From NCBI GenBank assembly GCA_946902875.1, contig OX336343.1:968754-1032753 (forward strand): a DNA stretch of 64,000 bases, given 5' to 3'. Under the pieces are notes generated by a model that had not been told where the DNA came from, did no database searches, and saw nothing but the letters and a program-made list of their open reading frames with translations. A program made the translations under genes and the position numbers. Origin of the DNA: Nematopogon swammerdamellus (lineage: Eukaryota; Arthropoda; Insecta; Lepidoptera; Adelidae). Shown here one piece after another: positions 1-10,547 of the stretch. Numbering within the stretch: position 1 is the stretch's first letter; each line of letters starts with the position of its first letter.

Positions 1-540
1 AGTTGTTAATAATATAATAATTATTTTTTTTGGTTACAAAACTTTTCGACTTTCTAACATTATTTTTTTAATTTTGGAAAATTCCAATAACAAGTACTCC
101 AATAAGATAATACCAATGTACGAGGTCTTACATATCATTGTTTTGGAAATTTGATGTAGATTTATAATAAAGTATCCGAGGTATCTCAGAACTTAGAACT
201 ATTATCGTGTTTATGCGAAAATCTGCAAATTCGCAAAATTGTGAAAGGGGCGTTGCCTTTGTTCATTTAAGAGAAAGTTATATTATTCCCTTGATGTAAA
301 GAAGGGTTAAATATTGTTAAATCCGTTTCATCTTTTCATCGCGAATCGACACAATGAGCGACTTATTGTATGAATCCCGTTCAAACGTATGGAAGACTGG
401 CGTCACGTGGCTACCTACTCGCTCGGCCAATCACGGCGTTCCATGCGCCGCTCCCGCCTCAGACTTCACACCCCTTTGGCGGCTACCTCGGTTCTCATAC
501 AAACGATGCCGTATTTCGTATCCAGGCTTACTGACTCGTG
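1..540. repeat. Left arm of 540-bp inverted repeat (arm pair 1-540 / 8231-8770)
   Basis: Base 1 pairs with base 8770 and base 540 with 8231, with no gap, and the stretches I compared are identical. The inner end is the motif CCAGGCTTACTGACTCGTG, after which the two arms diverge. The arm may extend upstream of the window, so 540 bp is a minimum. The inner part (about 400-480) is GC-richer, with a CACGTG and a CCAAT motif. Short ORFs here recur mirrored in the other arm and resemble no family I know. Confidence 0.95.
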
Positions 541-778
541 TTATTACGCAATAATTTTAACTGATTTCATGCTTTCTTTTTTTTTCGTTTCTCGTATCTC
601 GATCATCCAACTTCCTATTTAACTTCTTCTTCAAAAAATTTGGAGCACGGAGTAGGATTGGAACGCTTACTTCGGTAGTTAGTGCCACTTCATATAACCT
701 ACCTGCAAACTCCTGCAAAGTCTAAAATTCTAACTCCAATATTCTAAGTCAAAAAGTCGTATTTATTTATAAGTCCTT

Positions 779-1120
779 TTTTTTTTTATGGAAACTGACA
801 CTGTTGGCTACATCACCTACAACATCCGTGATGTCAACCCATAACACCGGGTGAACTAGGTGCTATGTCAGTGCTTCCCTTCATTTCGCGCCGGCTACAC
901 TGAACTGGACGGAAAACACGAACTATTTACATAGCCGTTTCGACCGACGTTTCGCTCAGTGCGGTGGTACCAACCCGGCCGGGATAAACCCTACCACCCA
1001 GTAAGGTAAGAAGGGAAGGGACCTACAGTTTAACGTGGAATCCGAACCACGGTCAGCCTCCAACGGTCGGGCGGTCACCCATCCAATAACTGACCGCACC
1101 ACTGAGCTGCCGAGGCTGAC
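779..1120 (-). mobile_element. SINE-B copy (5S-like/tRNA-like head)
   Basis: SINE-B is the commonest element here. Read on its own strand it has a tRNA-like A-box (GGTAGCTCAGTGGTG), then a stretch matching the 5S rRNA internal promoter (GGGCGCGGTCAGTACTTGGA then TGGGTGACCG), a body of about 250 bp, and an A tail after TTTCCAT. This copy lacks part of the 5S-like head around 1075. Its head abuts a fragment of repeat F at about 1121. Confidence 0.85.
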
Positions 1121-1210
1121 GATCCCTTAGTCGACTTTTACGACATGCGACGGGGAGAGATGCAGTGGGGCTATTCTTTTTAAGTACCGACCCCACACGG
1201 TACAACGGAC
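1121..1210 (+). repeat. Repeat F fragment
   Basis: This is the 3' part of repeat F (CTTTTACGACATGC, GGGGAGAGATGCAGTGGGG, ending CCCCACACGGTAC). It sits directly against the SINE-B head at 1120 and is followed by another SINE-B. Confidence 0.75.
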
Positions 1211-1228
1211 TATGCGCGAGTATATCAT

Positions 1229-1533
1229 CCTCGATCGTTCGACTGTCGTTCGTGATCGTAAGCACAACTGGGCGCGGTCAACTTGGATGGGTAGAACGTA
1301 GAACTGTAGGTACCTTCCCTTCTTACCTTACTACGTGGTAGAGGTTAACCCGCCCGGGTCGATACCACCGCACTCATTGAAAGGTCGGTCGTCGAAGCGG
1401 CTATATAAATAGTTCGTGGTAGTCGGCACTCGGCACGACCAAAAGGAAGCACTGACATGGTACCTAGTTCACCAAGGTTTGATATCACAGATTTTGTAGC
1501 CAGCCGTGTCAGACAGAATCCAAAATAAAAAAA
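1229..1533 (+). mobile_element. SINE-B copy, degraded
   Basis: The 5S-like head (TGGGCGCGGTCAACTTGGAT) is shortened and part of the head-body junction is lost. The body and A tail (CCAAAATAAAAAAA) are recognisable. Confidence 0.75.
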
Positions 1534-2063
1534 TTACTTATGAAATATACCATGCCATGCGATTTCATCAAAATGTTTGCGGCTTGCATCAAACACTTGC
1601 CAGAATTCAGCGAGATTTACGCAGGTGAACGATGTATGGCAGACGGCAGACACAATTTATTCGACGAAACATATGAAAGTAATGAGCTAGTATTACAACT
1701 GTTTGCATTTAGCACGTTGCGCACACTCATTCATAGTGATAACTGCAGTTTGGCACGCGACTGCACCCCGCACATGCGCGAATGTGACTTATCTGATTTT
1801 AATGTTAATCAATAAATAGGCGCTGACAGCTTCACACGACTGTGCTAGTTATGCGGGTAAGAAACTCATCGTGGATGAGTTTGAGTTTTGTCTGTCTGTC
1901 CGTCCGTCCGTCCGTCCGTCCGTCTGCCTGTCTGTCGGTTACACGCAGATATTTTTAAATAACTTGATTAAGCCGTCTGGTCCCTTAGCATGTTACAGGT
2001 ATTAATCAGTAATGGAGGTGGGTGATCAATAAATTAAGCTATAAATAGAAACGATTAATCTAT
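1534..2063. other. Unassigned stretch with a 91-aa ORF and a (GTCC/TGTC)n microsatellite
   Basis: A 91-codon ORF on the plus strand (1540-1815) follows the SINE tail. It resembles no family I know and has no domain signature, so it may be chance. A (TGTC)n/(GTCC)n microsatellite lies at 1888-1937. Confidence 0.4.
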
Positions 2064-2179
2064 ATGCTAATTGCATCAGTAGATTTTCTAGAGAAGCGAG
2101 TTCGTCGAGCCGTCCCTCCGTCGCGTAGCGGCGCCCGCTCCGCCGCACTCCTCTTGATTGAGCATTATTTTGGTTCTAC

Positions 2180-2300
2180 CATAAAAAAGCGGTCAAGTGC
2201 CACTCGCGCACCGAGGGCTCCGTACCATCACACCAAACCAATTTGTTGTTATACTTTAGTTTGCAATGAAATCATACCAAGTTTTAATCTTGCGTTAATT
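2180..2300 (+). repeat. Repeat C fragment
   Basis: Repeat C typically starts CCGGCCAAGTGCGAGT and CGCGCACCGAGGGTTCCGTA, and its far end can be the reverse complement of this. This copy keeps only the first part (GCGGTCAAGTGCCACTCGCG, then a GGGCTCCGTA motif). Confidence 0.65.
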
Positions 2301-2514
2301 TTCGTTTTAACGATATACCTACTTAGACCAAAAAAAAAAACACGTTACTAAAAAAATGAACAAGTTTCTCGTAAGCCAACCTTTAGATGTTTGTCAAATG
2401 TTAAGAGAGGGATAAGGAGTTAGGTCAAAGCTGGTTTTAATATTGTGGGAGAAAAGTAAAAAATAAATAAGTGAATAAATAAGACAGTATAATAAATGAA
2501 TGACTTTGAATGAA

Positions 2515-2885
2515 TTCCCGCGCAGCTCAGAGTTTTTATATTTTATTTTCTTAGCGGTCCCCCGACTGCTTCAAGTTAATAAACGAAAATTATTGTTGAC
2601 TTTTTAAGGGTCTGGGGTTTTTAAAATTTGTAATTTAACTTCAATTTCAAGCTTTAAAAAAACGCATTCAAATCGGTGCACTTTTTAAGATAATAATTTT
2701 TTGATACTTGATTTAAAACATAGCTAAGAACCATCCTGATTAAACCAGCTTTCTAATAAAAAAACCGCACCCAAATCGGTTCATCCGTTTGGGAGCTACG
2801 ATGCCACAGACAGACAGACGCACACATACACACATACACACACACGCATACACACATACTCTCTTTTTTCGTCGGGGGTTAATAA
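2515..2885 (+). repeat. Repeat K copy
   Basis: Repeat K begins CCCGCGCAGCTC and TTAGCGGTCCCCCGACT. It continues through an AAATCGGTcca motif and ends in CACAGACAGAC, a CA-rich run, and TCGTCGGGGGTTAA. This copy runs to 2880. A (CA/TA)n stretch lies at 2820-2862. Confidence 0.75.
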
Positions 2886-2916
2886 AAAGAACCAAATACA
2901 TGTTCATCTAACACCC

Positions 2917-2976
2917 ATCAGCAGTCTATCACTGACATGGCACCTATAGTTCACCGAGGCGTTATGGGCTGAAATC
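2917..2976 (+). mobile_element. SINE-B 3' fragment, interrupted
   Basis: The 3' body (CACTGACATGGCACC) stops at GGCTGAAATC. The same ten bases recur at 3236-3245, where the SINE body resumes. Confidence 0.65.
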
Positions 2977-3235
2977 GCGTTCGACACCCGACATTTCGGC
3001 TCCTTCCTGGCTCCTTTGGCTCCTTTCGTGAACACTCGGCTCGAAACGAAACGTAACAAAAAAACGACATGCACCGCCTCAACATTAGGTTAGATCTTCT
3101 TTATATTAACCCTGGTTATTTTTTTTAAACACCAAAGCATCACTCACACATACCACACTTTCCTTCGAGACGAAGTCTGCCGAAAGGAGCCAAAGGATCT
3201 AGGAAGGAGCCAGGAAGTCTTTCAGGAGGCGCACC
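2977..3235. mobile_element. Foldback insertion within a SINE
   Basis: The segment lies between two copies of GGCTGAAATC (2967-2976 and 3236-3245), consistent with a target duplication. Its ends carry inverted copies of a GGCTCCTTCCTGGCTCC-like motif (2999-3020 and 3183-3215). No coding capacity is seen. Confidence 0.5.
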
Positions 3236-3249
3236 GGCTGAAATCACGT

Positions 3250-3845
3250 ATGCTGTAGGACGTAGCAAGGAAAGTGTTCAACAGTGAAATTGCAAATCGG
3301 AAATATTCCACTTTTGCGTCGGCTTTAGCGCATGTGTTCTTGCGATAATTCTCTCGCTAGGTAGCGTAGCACGTGCGCCGTGCGGTGCGGTGCGACGGAA
3401 CTTTCGCTGCGTCGCGTCGCTCGTCGTCTCGATTGCAGTCATTTATTAGAAACCAATTTTACAGATGAGATACAATCTTGAGATCCGCCTCGCGGACGCG
3501 TGCGTCTGCTGCGTCGGCCGCTATACCACAGATTACTTAATAGTTACTTCGTAACAGATAAATCACTCCATAGAAAAAGTTCCATACCTACGGCTTTAAT
3601 AGCCTACTGTTTCACGTCGCCAATCGCTGCGTGCGAAAATGTACCTAAACGATCGAGTGTAAAGTGATTATTTTTGTTTTGCAGCTGCGCGCAGGTTGCG
3701 TCGGCGAGCATGTAGGTATGCTTCGCGCGGCTGTCGAGTTTCCACTGAATTAGACCGCCGGCGGCCCGCCGGGCGGTAGGTAGTTAGCGCGCGCAAGTAC
3801 ATAGAGTGCGGGAGGCCTGGCTGTACGGCGGCGGAGGCGGCGGTT
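3250..3845. other. CpG-rich unassigned stretch
   Basis: CG-dense patches at 3355-3430, 3485-3525 and 3680-3840 stand out from the AT-rich surroundings. A pyrimidine run ending in TTTTGCAG at 3675-3683 looks like a splice acceptor but has no convincing ORF behind it. It could be an old promoter region or a degraded repeat. Confidence 0.3.
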
Positions 3846-4228
3846 TTTTTAAGGTTCCGTATCCGGTACGGGACCCTATTACTAAGCCTACGCCGTCTGT
3901 CTGTCTGTCTGTCTGTCCGAGGGCTGTATCTCTTGAAGCGTAATAGGTAGCCCGTTGAAATTTTCACAGAATATGTGTTATTATATTATGACAACAAATA
4001 AGAAAAATAAAATAAGAAAAAGTAAAAAATTCACGGGGGTTCCCATAGAAGAAACTAAAAAGTGTATGCGCGCCATCTACCGAAAAGAGTATGAAGCATT
4101 ATAACTAACAATGAATTTTAACTAATATGAAGCATTTCATAAACACGCCATAGATGGCATGAGTGGCGCTGACCATGTCGTGGCGATACGGAACCCTCGG
4201 TGCGCGAGTTCGACTCGCACTTTCCCGG
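3846..4228 (-). repeat. Repeat C copy, near full length
   Basis: It contains the (TCTG)n run (3897-3918), the AGGGCTGTATCTCTTGAAG motif and the terminal TCGGTGCGCGAGTTCGACTC. It abuts a SINE-B at 4229. Confidence 0.75.
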
Positions 4229-4629
4229 TTTTTTTTTAAATTAAAACTAACACTGTTCGCTACATCACCTGTATCCGTGATGTCAGCCCACAACAACTTG
4301 GTGAACTAGGTGCCATGTCAGTGCTTCCCTGTGGTCGCGTCGGCTACACTGAACTGGGCGGAAAACACAAACTATTTACGTAGTCGCTTCAACCGACCTT
4401 TCATTCAGTGCGGTGGTACCAATCCGGACGGGTTAAACCCTACATACCACCTAGTAAGGTAAGAAGGGAAGGGACCTACAGTTTTACGTGGAATCTGAAC
4501 CACCATCAGCCTCCAACGTTCGAACGGTCACCCATCCAAGTTCTGACCGCACCCAGGTGTGCTTATGCTCACGAACGACTGTCGACCGATCGCACCACTG
4601 ACTACCTTCCTGACACTACCGAGGCTGAC
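4229..4629 (-). mobile_element. SINE-B copy, near full length
   Basis: The A tail (as T's) is at 4229-4238, and the body and both promoter-like blocks are present. Reading the minus strand, the 5S-like block is at about 4540-4570 and the A-box at about 4605-4622, though in this copy TGGTGCGATC is joined to a short spacer duplication. Confidence 0.85.
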
Positions 4630-4710
4630 ACATGATGATGACTAATCAGTCTTTCTCTACATTACATTTTATAGGGTTCCGCAGTTAAGTAGAGCTTTAC
4701 AGTAGATTTA

Positions 4711-4857
4711 TCAGCCACGGTAGCTCCGTGGAGCGATCGGTCGACTTTCGATCATAGTCATAAGCACACCTGGACGCGGTCAGAACTTGAATGGGTGACC
4801 GTTCGGCCGTTGGAGGCTGACCGCAGTTCGGATTCCAGGTAGAACTGTAGGTCCCTC
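4711..4857 (+). mobile_element. SINE-B head fragment
   Basis: The A-box (GGTAGCTCCGTGGAGCG) and 5S-like block (GACGCGGTCAGAACTTGAAT) are present, followed by the first 60 bp of body. The element then stops. Confidence 0.75.
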
Positions 4858-4869
4858 CGGTGGAACGAT

Positions 4870-5505
4870 GTGGGCTGTGGGTTCCGAGGACGCTTGCGGT
4901 GTTGCCGCACTGGATGGCCACACTGATATGCTATGCGTACCTTTGTATCGACTGTGCATAGACTTGACCAATGGCGTATTTGGCAAATCTCATAATTCGA
5001 CGAAAAAAAGATTTGACCAACTACCGATTTGACAAATATCAAATTTGGCAATATCTGAACACCCGCTGCGTTACTACCACTGGACCATATCTTTGGCTTT
5101 TATTTTAATTTAATAATTATTTTAATATTATCTCACATCAATAAACTGCTTGCATCCACATAATAAAACATCAAAGTTATAAATAAATGTAAATTTATTT
5201 TACATCAATTACAGAAAAGTATTAATTATTTATTATTGCCCCCATCAAATGATTTAATAAAGTGCAGGTGTACTACATTGAGTAGGTACCATACCATACA
5301 CACATTCATACTTCAAGATAATTTCCAACAAACGATTTGCCCTCCATTATGAATGCACTATTTGATGTCTGTTTTGATTCATGCATTTACTTTGTCTATT
5401 GAAAGTTATAATTCAAATCTAAGATTGTATTCCACGGTAAATTTACATTTTAATTGTAAATATAGTTGAGAAACGGGATTCAAAATTACATCCTACTTAT
5501 TATAC
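4870..5505. other. AT-rich stretch, nothing recognised
   Basis: There is no convincing ORF, tRNA or repeat family. Short repeats of GATTTGACAAAT type occur at 4970-5060. Confidence 0.5.
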
Positions 5506-5509
5506 ACAT

Positions 5510-5905
5510 TTCGCGTAGTGCCTGAGGGGTGTTATAAGGTCAAAACGTGTGTGTGTATCCGTGTAAGGGTGTGTCTGTCTGTGGCATCGTAGCTCCCAAA
5601 CGGATGGACCGATTTCGATGCGATTTTTTTTATTAGAAAGGATGGTTCTTATCTATGTTTGTAATGAAGTAATCAAGAAATTAATTAATCCAAAAATGTA
5701 TTACTTATCTTAAAAAGTGGACCGATTTGCATGCGGCTTTTAAAAACGCCTTTAAATAAAAATTAAATTACAAATTTGAAAAACCGCCGACTAAAAGAGT
5801 AAAAGATTTACTTACTTACATACATTTACTTACTTAAAGGAGTCAGGGGACCGCTAAGAAAATAAAATAAAAAAAAACTCAGAGCTGCGCGGGAATTTAT
5901 ATTCG
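5510..5905 (-). repeat. Repeat K copy
   Basis: It is oriented opposite to the copy at 2515. The end with CCTGAGGGGTGTTATAAGG is near 5520 and the CTCAGAGCTGCGCGGG start is near 5890. An internal (TTACT)n-like stretch is present near 5810-5838. Confidence 0.75.
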
Positions 5906-5976
5906 TCCAGTTCGGTGTAGGCGGACAATATCAAAGGGAAGCACTGACATGGAACCTAGTTCACCAAGGTGCGACG
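5906..5976 (+). mobile_element. SINE-B 3' fragment
   Basis: Only CGTCCAGTTCGGTGTAGGCG to the GGAACCTAGTTCACC region remains. Confidence 0.6.
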
Positions 5977-6289
5977 ACGAGGTGACGTACAAAAAAATTG
6001 CTCCTATAAATTGGCAACTATTTCATATTTCTAAAATTAACTTGTTAATATTAACATATGTACATAATTGTTTTAATAATTTACTTATTAATACTTATTA
6101 AGTATATAAACTCCACAAATATATAAATAACTAAATATCCATCATATAAATTATTATACCCAAAAAATTTTATATTTAATATTTATATTTACGTAAATAA
6201 TGTACGACATAAGGAGTAAGTGAGATTTTATTTATATGTTTGTATAGTTTTCATCCCTAGATATTCAGCTGCATATTCTATATAGATTC
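5977..6289. other. AT-rich stretch, nothing recognised
   Basis: The stretch is very AT-rich with short TTAATA-type reiterations and no ORF of note. Confidence 0.5.
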
Positions 6290-6592
6290 AAACACTGCCG
6301 TCTGTATTTATGTATGTTCGCTTATAACTTGAAAACGGCTGAACCTATTCGCTTACGTGTCTTGCTTATGCAATTCGACATATCTCTGTCAGGTAATATA
6401 GGCTATATTATGTATAAAATCGCACCATTATTCATATGAGCTAAGCAGTGGGGTCGAAAGTGAACGTTTTCGGACAATTAACAATTCAGTTAGTTTTCGT
6501 GTGATTTACTCTAAAACGACTCAAACGATTTACATAGAGTTTGTACCGTGTTTACCGCGGGCGTAGCCGCGGGCACAACCAGTTAGTTTATA
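6290..6592 (+). mobile_element. Helitron-like element, divergent
   Basis: It opens with CTGCCGTCTGTATTT and ends in GCGGGCGTAGCCGCGGGCAC, a GC hairpin, followed by AACCAGTTAGT. The layout parallels the Helitron-like copies at 7399 and 22372, but the terminal CTAG is altered. Confidence 0.45.
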
Positions 6593-6599
6593 TACCTTA

Positions 6600-7398
6600 C
6601 TAAACACCCTCGACCGCAATTTCTTTGCGACGATGATGGCAGTAAACAGAAGAAGAAATTCCTATGTAAGTTGTTAATTTTCAATCAACGCTTGTTTTCT
6701 TCAGCGTTGCCTTTGAAGCTGCGAGAATTTAAAAATCCTACGACATTTTAAATTAAAATAACCTATGGGCACTTGAAATAAGGTTTAATTTTGAAAGACG
6801 TCCCACGTCTCTTTTCTCGGGCGGTAAGGAGTAAGGAAGGACACAGGATAATGTCTGCGGTCAGTCAGTGCAAGGTAAGTTCAATTATGGAAAAACTTTT
6901 AAAGCGAGTGTTTTTAATAGAGCTTGTGGGTGGTTTATTGTTATGTTTCCCTAGTTATGCTAAGAGATAAATATTATTTTTTCTTTGCCGTGCCAAGTAT
7001 GTAGATTTTGTACCCGACTACGGCGAATCAAAAAGGAGGCTTATTTATGATTTTGCCAGCATATGTATGTAATGTAACGTTAAGAGGATTCATATGGCAA
7101 AACAAAAATTCGAGTAGGCGGCACTGAGCCATCGAGTGCAGAGCTCGCGATTATATGTTGAATTTTGTAGTTTTTGTTTTTATTTTTAATTATTAGGATT
7201 TGTTTTTTTTTTCAAATAATGCTGCTTTAGTGTCTAGATAATTAAATTCCCTATACAATGATGTAAATTTTATTACAAAATAATTATCCAGTATGGAGCT
7301 AGCTCGACATAAGGAATTAAAATAGAGTCACATTCAGAATATTTTTCAAACTGAAAAAACACTCTAAATTTAAAAAGCCTGCTTCAGTGTTTATTGCA
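6600..7398. other. Unassigned stretch
   Basis: No family is recognised. GGATTCATATGGCAAAACAA (7085-7105) recurs inverted at about 7707-7727, giving a loose inverted pair around the Helitron-like copies. Confidence 0.4.
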
Positions 7399-7620
7399 TC
7401 CTTACCTATAATAAAATCCAACGTCTGCTTTCTGTCTGTCTGAGTGTCTGTCTGTCCGCTTATAACTCGAGAACCACTGAACCGATTTTAATAAAAAAAA
7501 AATCTACGGATAGCTTGATTCTTCCCATCAACTATAGGCTACTCACTATCACGCTAAATGGCTTATGAGGTTAGCAGTGAAGTGAAATATGAGAGCGGGC
7601 GGAGCCGCGGGCACAGCTTG
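7399..7620 (+). mobile_element. Helitron-like non-autonomous element
   Basis: The consensus is TCCTTACCTATAATAAAATC at the start, then TCTGTCTGTCYGCTTATAAC, then GAGCGGGCGGAGCCGCGGGC (a GC hairpin) and a CACAGCTAG end followed by T. The 5' TC and 3' hairpin plus CTAG|T are Helitron hallmarks, and no target duplication is visible. Here the 3' end reads CTTG. No Rep/helicase gene is present. Confidence 0.65.
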
Positions 7621-7813
7621 TAATATTATATAGTTAAAAAAACAATTCATATTATTATGTACTTCATTGAACTAAATTTTTGTTTCAAGTTTAACAATAA
7701 TTTTCGTTGTTTTGCCATATGAATCCTCTTAAAGAAAACCACACGTGAATTGAATGAGTAGCTCTCGACTTATATCGCGGAGCGCAGCGCTTATACTTGC
7801 ACTGTATGGGATA

Positions 7814-8030
7814 CAAGCTGTGCCCGCGGCTCCGCCCGCTCTCATATTTCACTTCACTGCTAACCTCATAAGCCATTTAGCGTGATAGTGAGTAGCCTAT
7901 AGTTGATGGGAAGAATCAAGCTATCCGTAGATTTTTTTTTATTAAAATCGCTTCAGTGGTTTTAGTGTTATAAGCGGACAGACAGACACTCAGACAGAAA
8001 GCAGACGTTGGATTTTATTATAGGTAAGGA
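7814..8030 (-). mobile_element. Helitron-like non-autonomous element
   Basis: It lies inverted relative to the copy at 7399, about 190 bp away. The 3' end again reads CTTG, matching the copy at 7399 and suggesting that both derive from one subfamily or from an inverted duplication. Confidence 0.65.
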
Positions 8031-8048
8031 AGGATAAGGAAAGGATAA

Positions 8049-8225
8049 TCAAACGGAATCGTAAAAATCGGTCAAGTGCGAGTTTTACTAGCGCACGGCG
8101 GGTTCCGTAGATCCGCCTGTCAAAAAACCGTATTCGTCTATATTTTGTCTTTATATAATGCAACATATAAATACCTGTGGCGCCATCTGTTATTCAATAG
8201 CGTGAATATGTACTGCACGTATGTA
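8049..8225 (+). repeat. Repeat C fragment
   Basis: The start (CGGTCAAGTGCGAGTTTTAC) and a CTGTGGCGCCATCTGTTATT motif are present. The fragment runs into the inner end of the right 540-bp arm. Confidence 0.7.
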
Positions 8226-8230
8226 TGGGC

Positions 8231-8770
8231 CACGAGTCAGTAAGCCTGGATACGAAATACGGCATCGTTTGTATGAGAACCGAGGTAGCCGCCAAAGGGG
8301 TGTGAAGTCTGAGGCGGGAGCGGCGCATGGAACGCCGTGATTGGCCGAGCGAGTAGGTAGCCACGTGACGCCAGTCTTCCATACGTTTGAACGGGATTCA
8401 TACAATAAGTCGCTCATTGTGTCGATTCGCGATGAAAAGATGAAACGGATTTAACAATATTTAACCCTTCTTTACATCAAGGGAATAATATAACTTTCTC
8501 TTAAATGAACAAAGGCAACGCCCCTTTCACAATTTTGCGAATTTGCAGATTTTCGCATAAACACGATAATAGTTCTAAGTTCTGAGATACCTCGGATACT
8601 TTATTATAAATCTACATCAAATTTCCAAAACAATGATATGTAAGACCTCGTACATTGGTATTATCTTATTGGAGTACTTGTTATTGGAATTTTCCAAAAT
8701 TAAAAAAATAATGTTAGAAAGTCGAAAAGTTTTGTAACCAAAAAAAATAATTATTATATTATTAACAACT
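8231..8770. repeat. Right arm of 540-bp inverted repeat
   Basis: It is the reverse complement of 1-540. Sequence after 8770 could also belong to the arm if the left arm extends upstream of the window. Confidence 0.95.
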
Positions 8771-8868
8771 ATTTGCTAATTACTTAGCCAACGATATGAC
8801 AAATTATATTGCAATATGACTTCGCGAAAAATTCGCGAAAATCTACCCTACCATAAAAAATTTATGAG

Positions 8869-9026
8869 TACCCACCTCGATATTTAATTTTTTTACGGTA
8901 AAATGAGGTTTTCCAGGCTTTGCCTTTTTTAACAAACTAACCAGCCATACCCACCTGGATATTTAATTTTTTTAGGGTAAAATGAGGTTTTCCAGGCTTT
9001 GCCTTTTTTAACAAACTAACCAGCCA
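8869..9026. repeat. Two-copy tandem repeat, 79-bp unit
   Basis: TACCCACCTSGATATTTAAT starts at 8869 and again at 8948. The two units differ at only a couple of positions. Confidence 0.9.
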
Positions 9027-9354
9027 TGCAGCTAGAGCCTTATAAAATGTACCATGCGTCTCTCTGTCAGTTTGACGGTGTGAATTCGTTATATAAGGGT
9101 TAATAAAATAACAAATGAAAGGCTGTGTAGTCTGTAATAGAAACATATATTTGAAACAGAACAATAATTTACTTAATTATTTATTTATAGATCGGTATCT
9201 ATATTAAAATTTTCATTTGGTAACTTTTGAACAATTGAATTAAATTTAAAAGCACAATTTACGACATTTACATTGTTACTGTTTACATTGTTGACATTTA
9301 CATTGTTATTGTTGAACTAAAGAACTAACATGTGTCTCGAGAGATGGTCGCGCA

Positions 9355-9860
9355 ACAGATGGATAGATCTCACCGAGACCTAAAGTTTGAGTACCAACAC
9401 GATGGGTCTAGCACCAGTGGTTCTCGAGTTATGACCAAAACAAAAGTTCATGTGACAGATGGATAGATCTCACCGAGACCTGAAGTTTGAGTACCAACAC
9501 GATGGGTCTAGCACCAGTGGTTCTCGAGTTATGACCAAAACAAAAATTCATGTGACAGATGGATAGATCTCACCGAGACCTAAAGTTTGAGTACCAACAC
9601 GATGCATCTAGCACCAGTGGTTCTCGAGTTATGACCAAAACAAAAGTTCATGTGACAGATGGATAGATCTCACCGAGACCTGAAGTTTAAGTACCAACAC
9701 GATGGGTCTAGCACCAGTGGTTCTCGAGTTATGACCAAAACAATAGTTAATGTGACAGATGGATAGATCTCATCGAGACGTTCAGATTGAGTACCAACAC
9801 GATGGGTCTAAGTCCAGTGGTTCTGTAGATATGACCAAAACTAATGATCACGTGACAGAT
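9355..9860. repeat. Five-copy tandem repeat, 100-bp unit
   Basis: ACAGATGGATAGATCTCACC recurs at 9355, 9455, 9555, 9655 and 9755, with a partial unit at 9855. The period is exactly 100. Each of the first four units carries CAGTGGTTCTCGAGTTAT, an 18-mer also found in the Helitron-like elements. The fifth unit is most diverged. A short ACATTTACATTGTT reiteration precedes it at 9265-9317. Confidence 0.95.
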
Positions 9861-10391
9861 GATAATTCCGACCCCTCACTCGCATGATCGCATCGCATTT
9901 CGCATTTAGATGCTAGCTAGCTAGCTAGCAGCGGAGCGCAGGCGCTATATAGCATTTAGCATTTAGCAGTACCACAGATAAATAGCACATACTTCATTGC
10001 TTTGTGCGTTCCAAAACAAACGAACCAACAAAGTTTTACGAACGAAACGGCAATGCTAATTAAAATTAAATGTGATTATTGCTTAGCATTTAGCATTAAT
10101 TTTTATTCATCAGGGCGCTTAGCAGTGCTAAATGCTAACGGGGTATTCATTATGAATTAATTTTGTTAATGCTAAGCATAACAAGACTAATTCCCGGTAG
10201 ACGCATGACCTAAAGAAATTAATTCCTTTAGAGTCGCTCAAAAGTAAAAACCGGTAGGTACTGGTTGAATGAAAAAAGCGCGATAAACGAATATTGAACG
10301 AGGAAACCTGCTGAGGTTGACTAGAAGAAATGTCCTTTGGCAATAAGGCAGAATGCATGAAATATCTGTATACATTTAACATACATATTTA
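9861..10391. other. Stretch rich in TTAGCATTTAGCA motifs
   Basis: The motif and its reverse complement recur at about 9948-9967, 10082-10098, 10123-10138 and 10167-10178, next to a (GCTA)n run at 9912-9929. It would lie in the first intron of the minus-strand THAP gene. Confidence 0.5.
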
Positions 10392-10547
10392 TCAATAAAC
10401 AAAAAAAATTACAAGAGCTAACTGCATCCAACACGATAGTCGACCTATGGTGGGTAAGCAGAAAAGAGCTCTCCATACATATTTACGCCGATGTTTGTTA
10501 CTGAAATTCAAGCGAAAAATGCTATCAAATTGAATGAAAGTACTTAC

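Noticed and set aside
1888..1937. CRISPR-like array
   Set aside because: Simple (GTCC)n/(TGTC)n microsatellite with no spacers; the sequence is eukaryotic.
9355..9860. CRISPR-like array in the 100-bp repeats
   Set aside because: The whole unit is conserved, with no variable spacers; it is a minisatellite.
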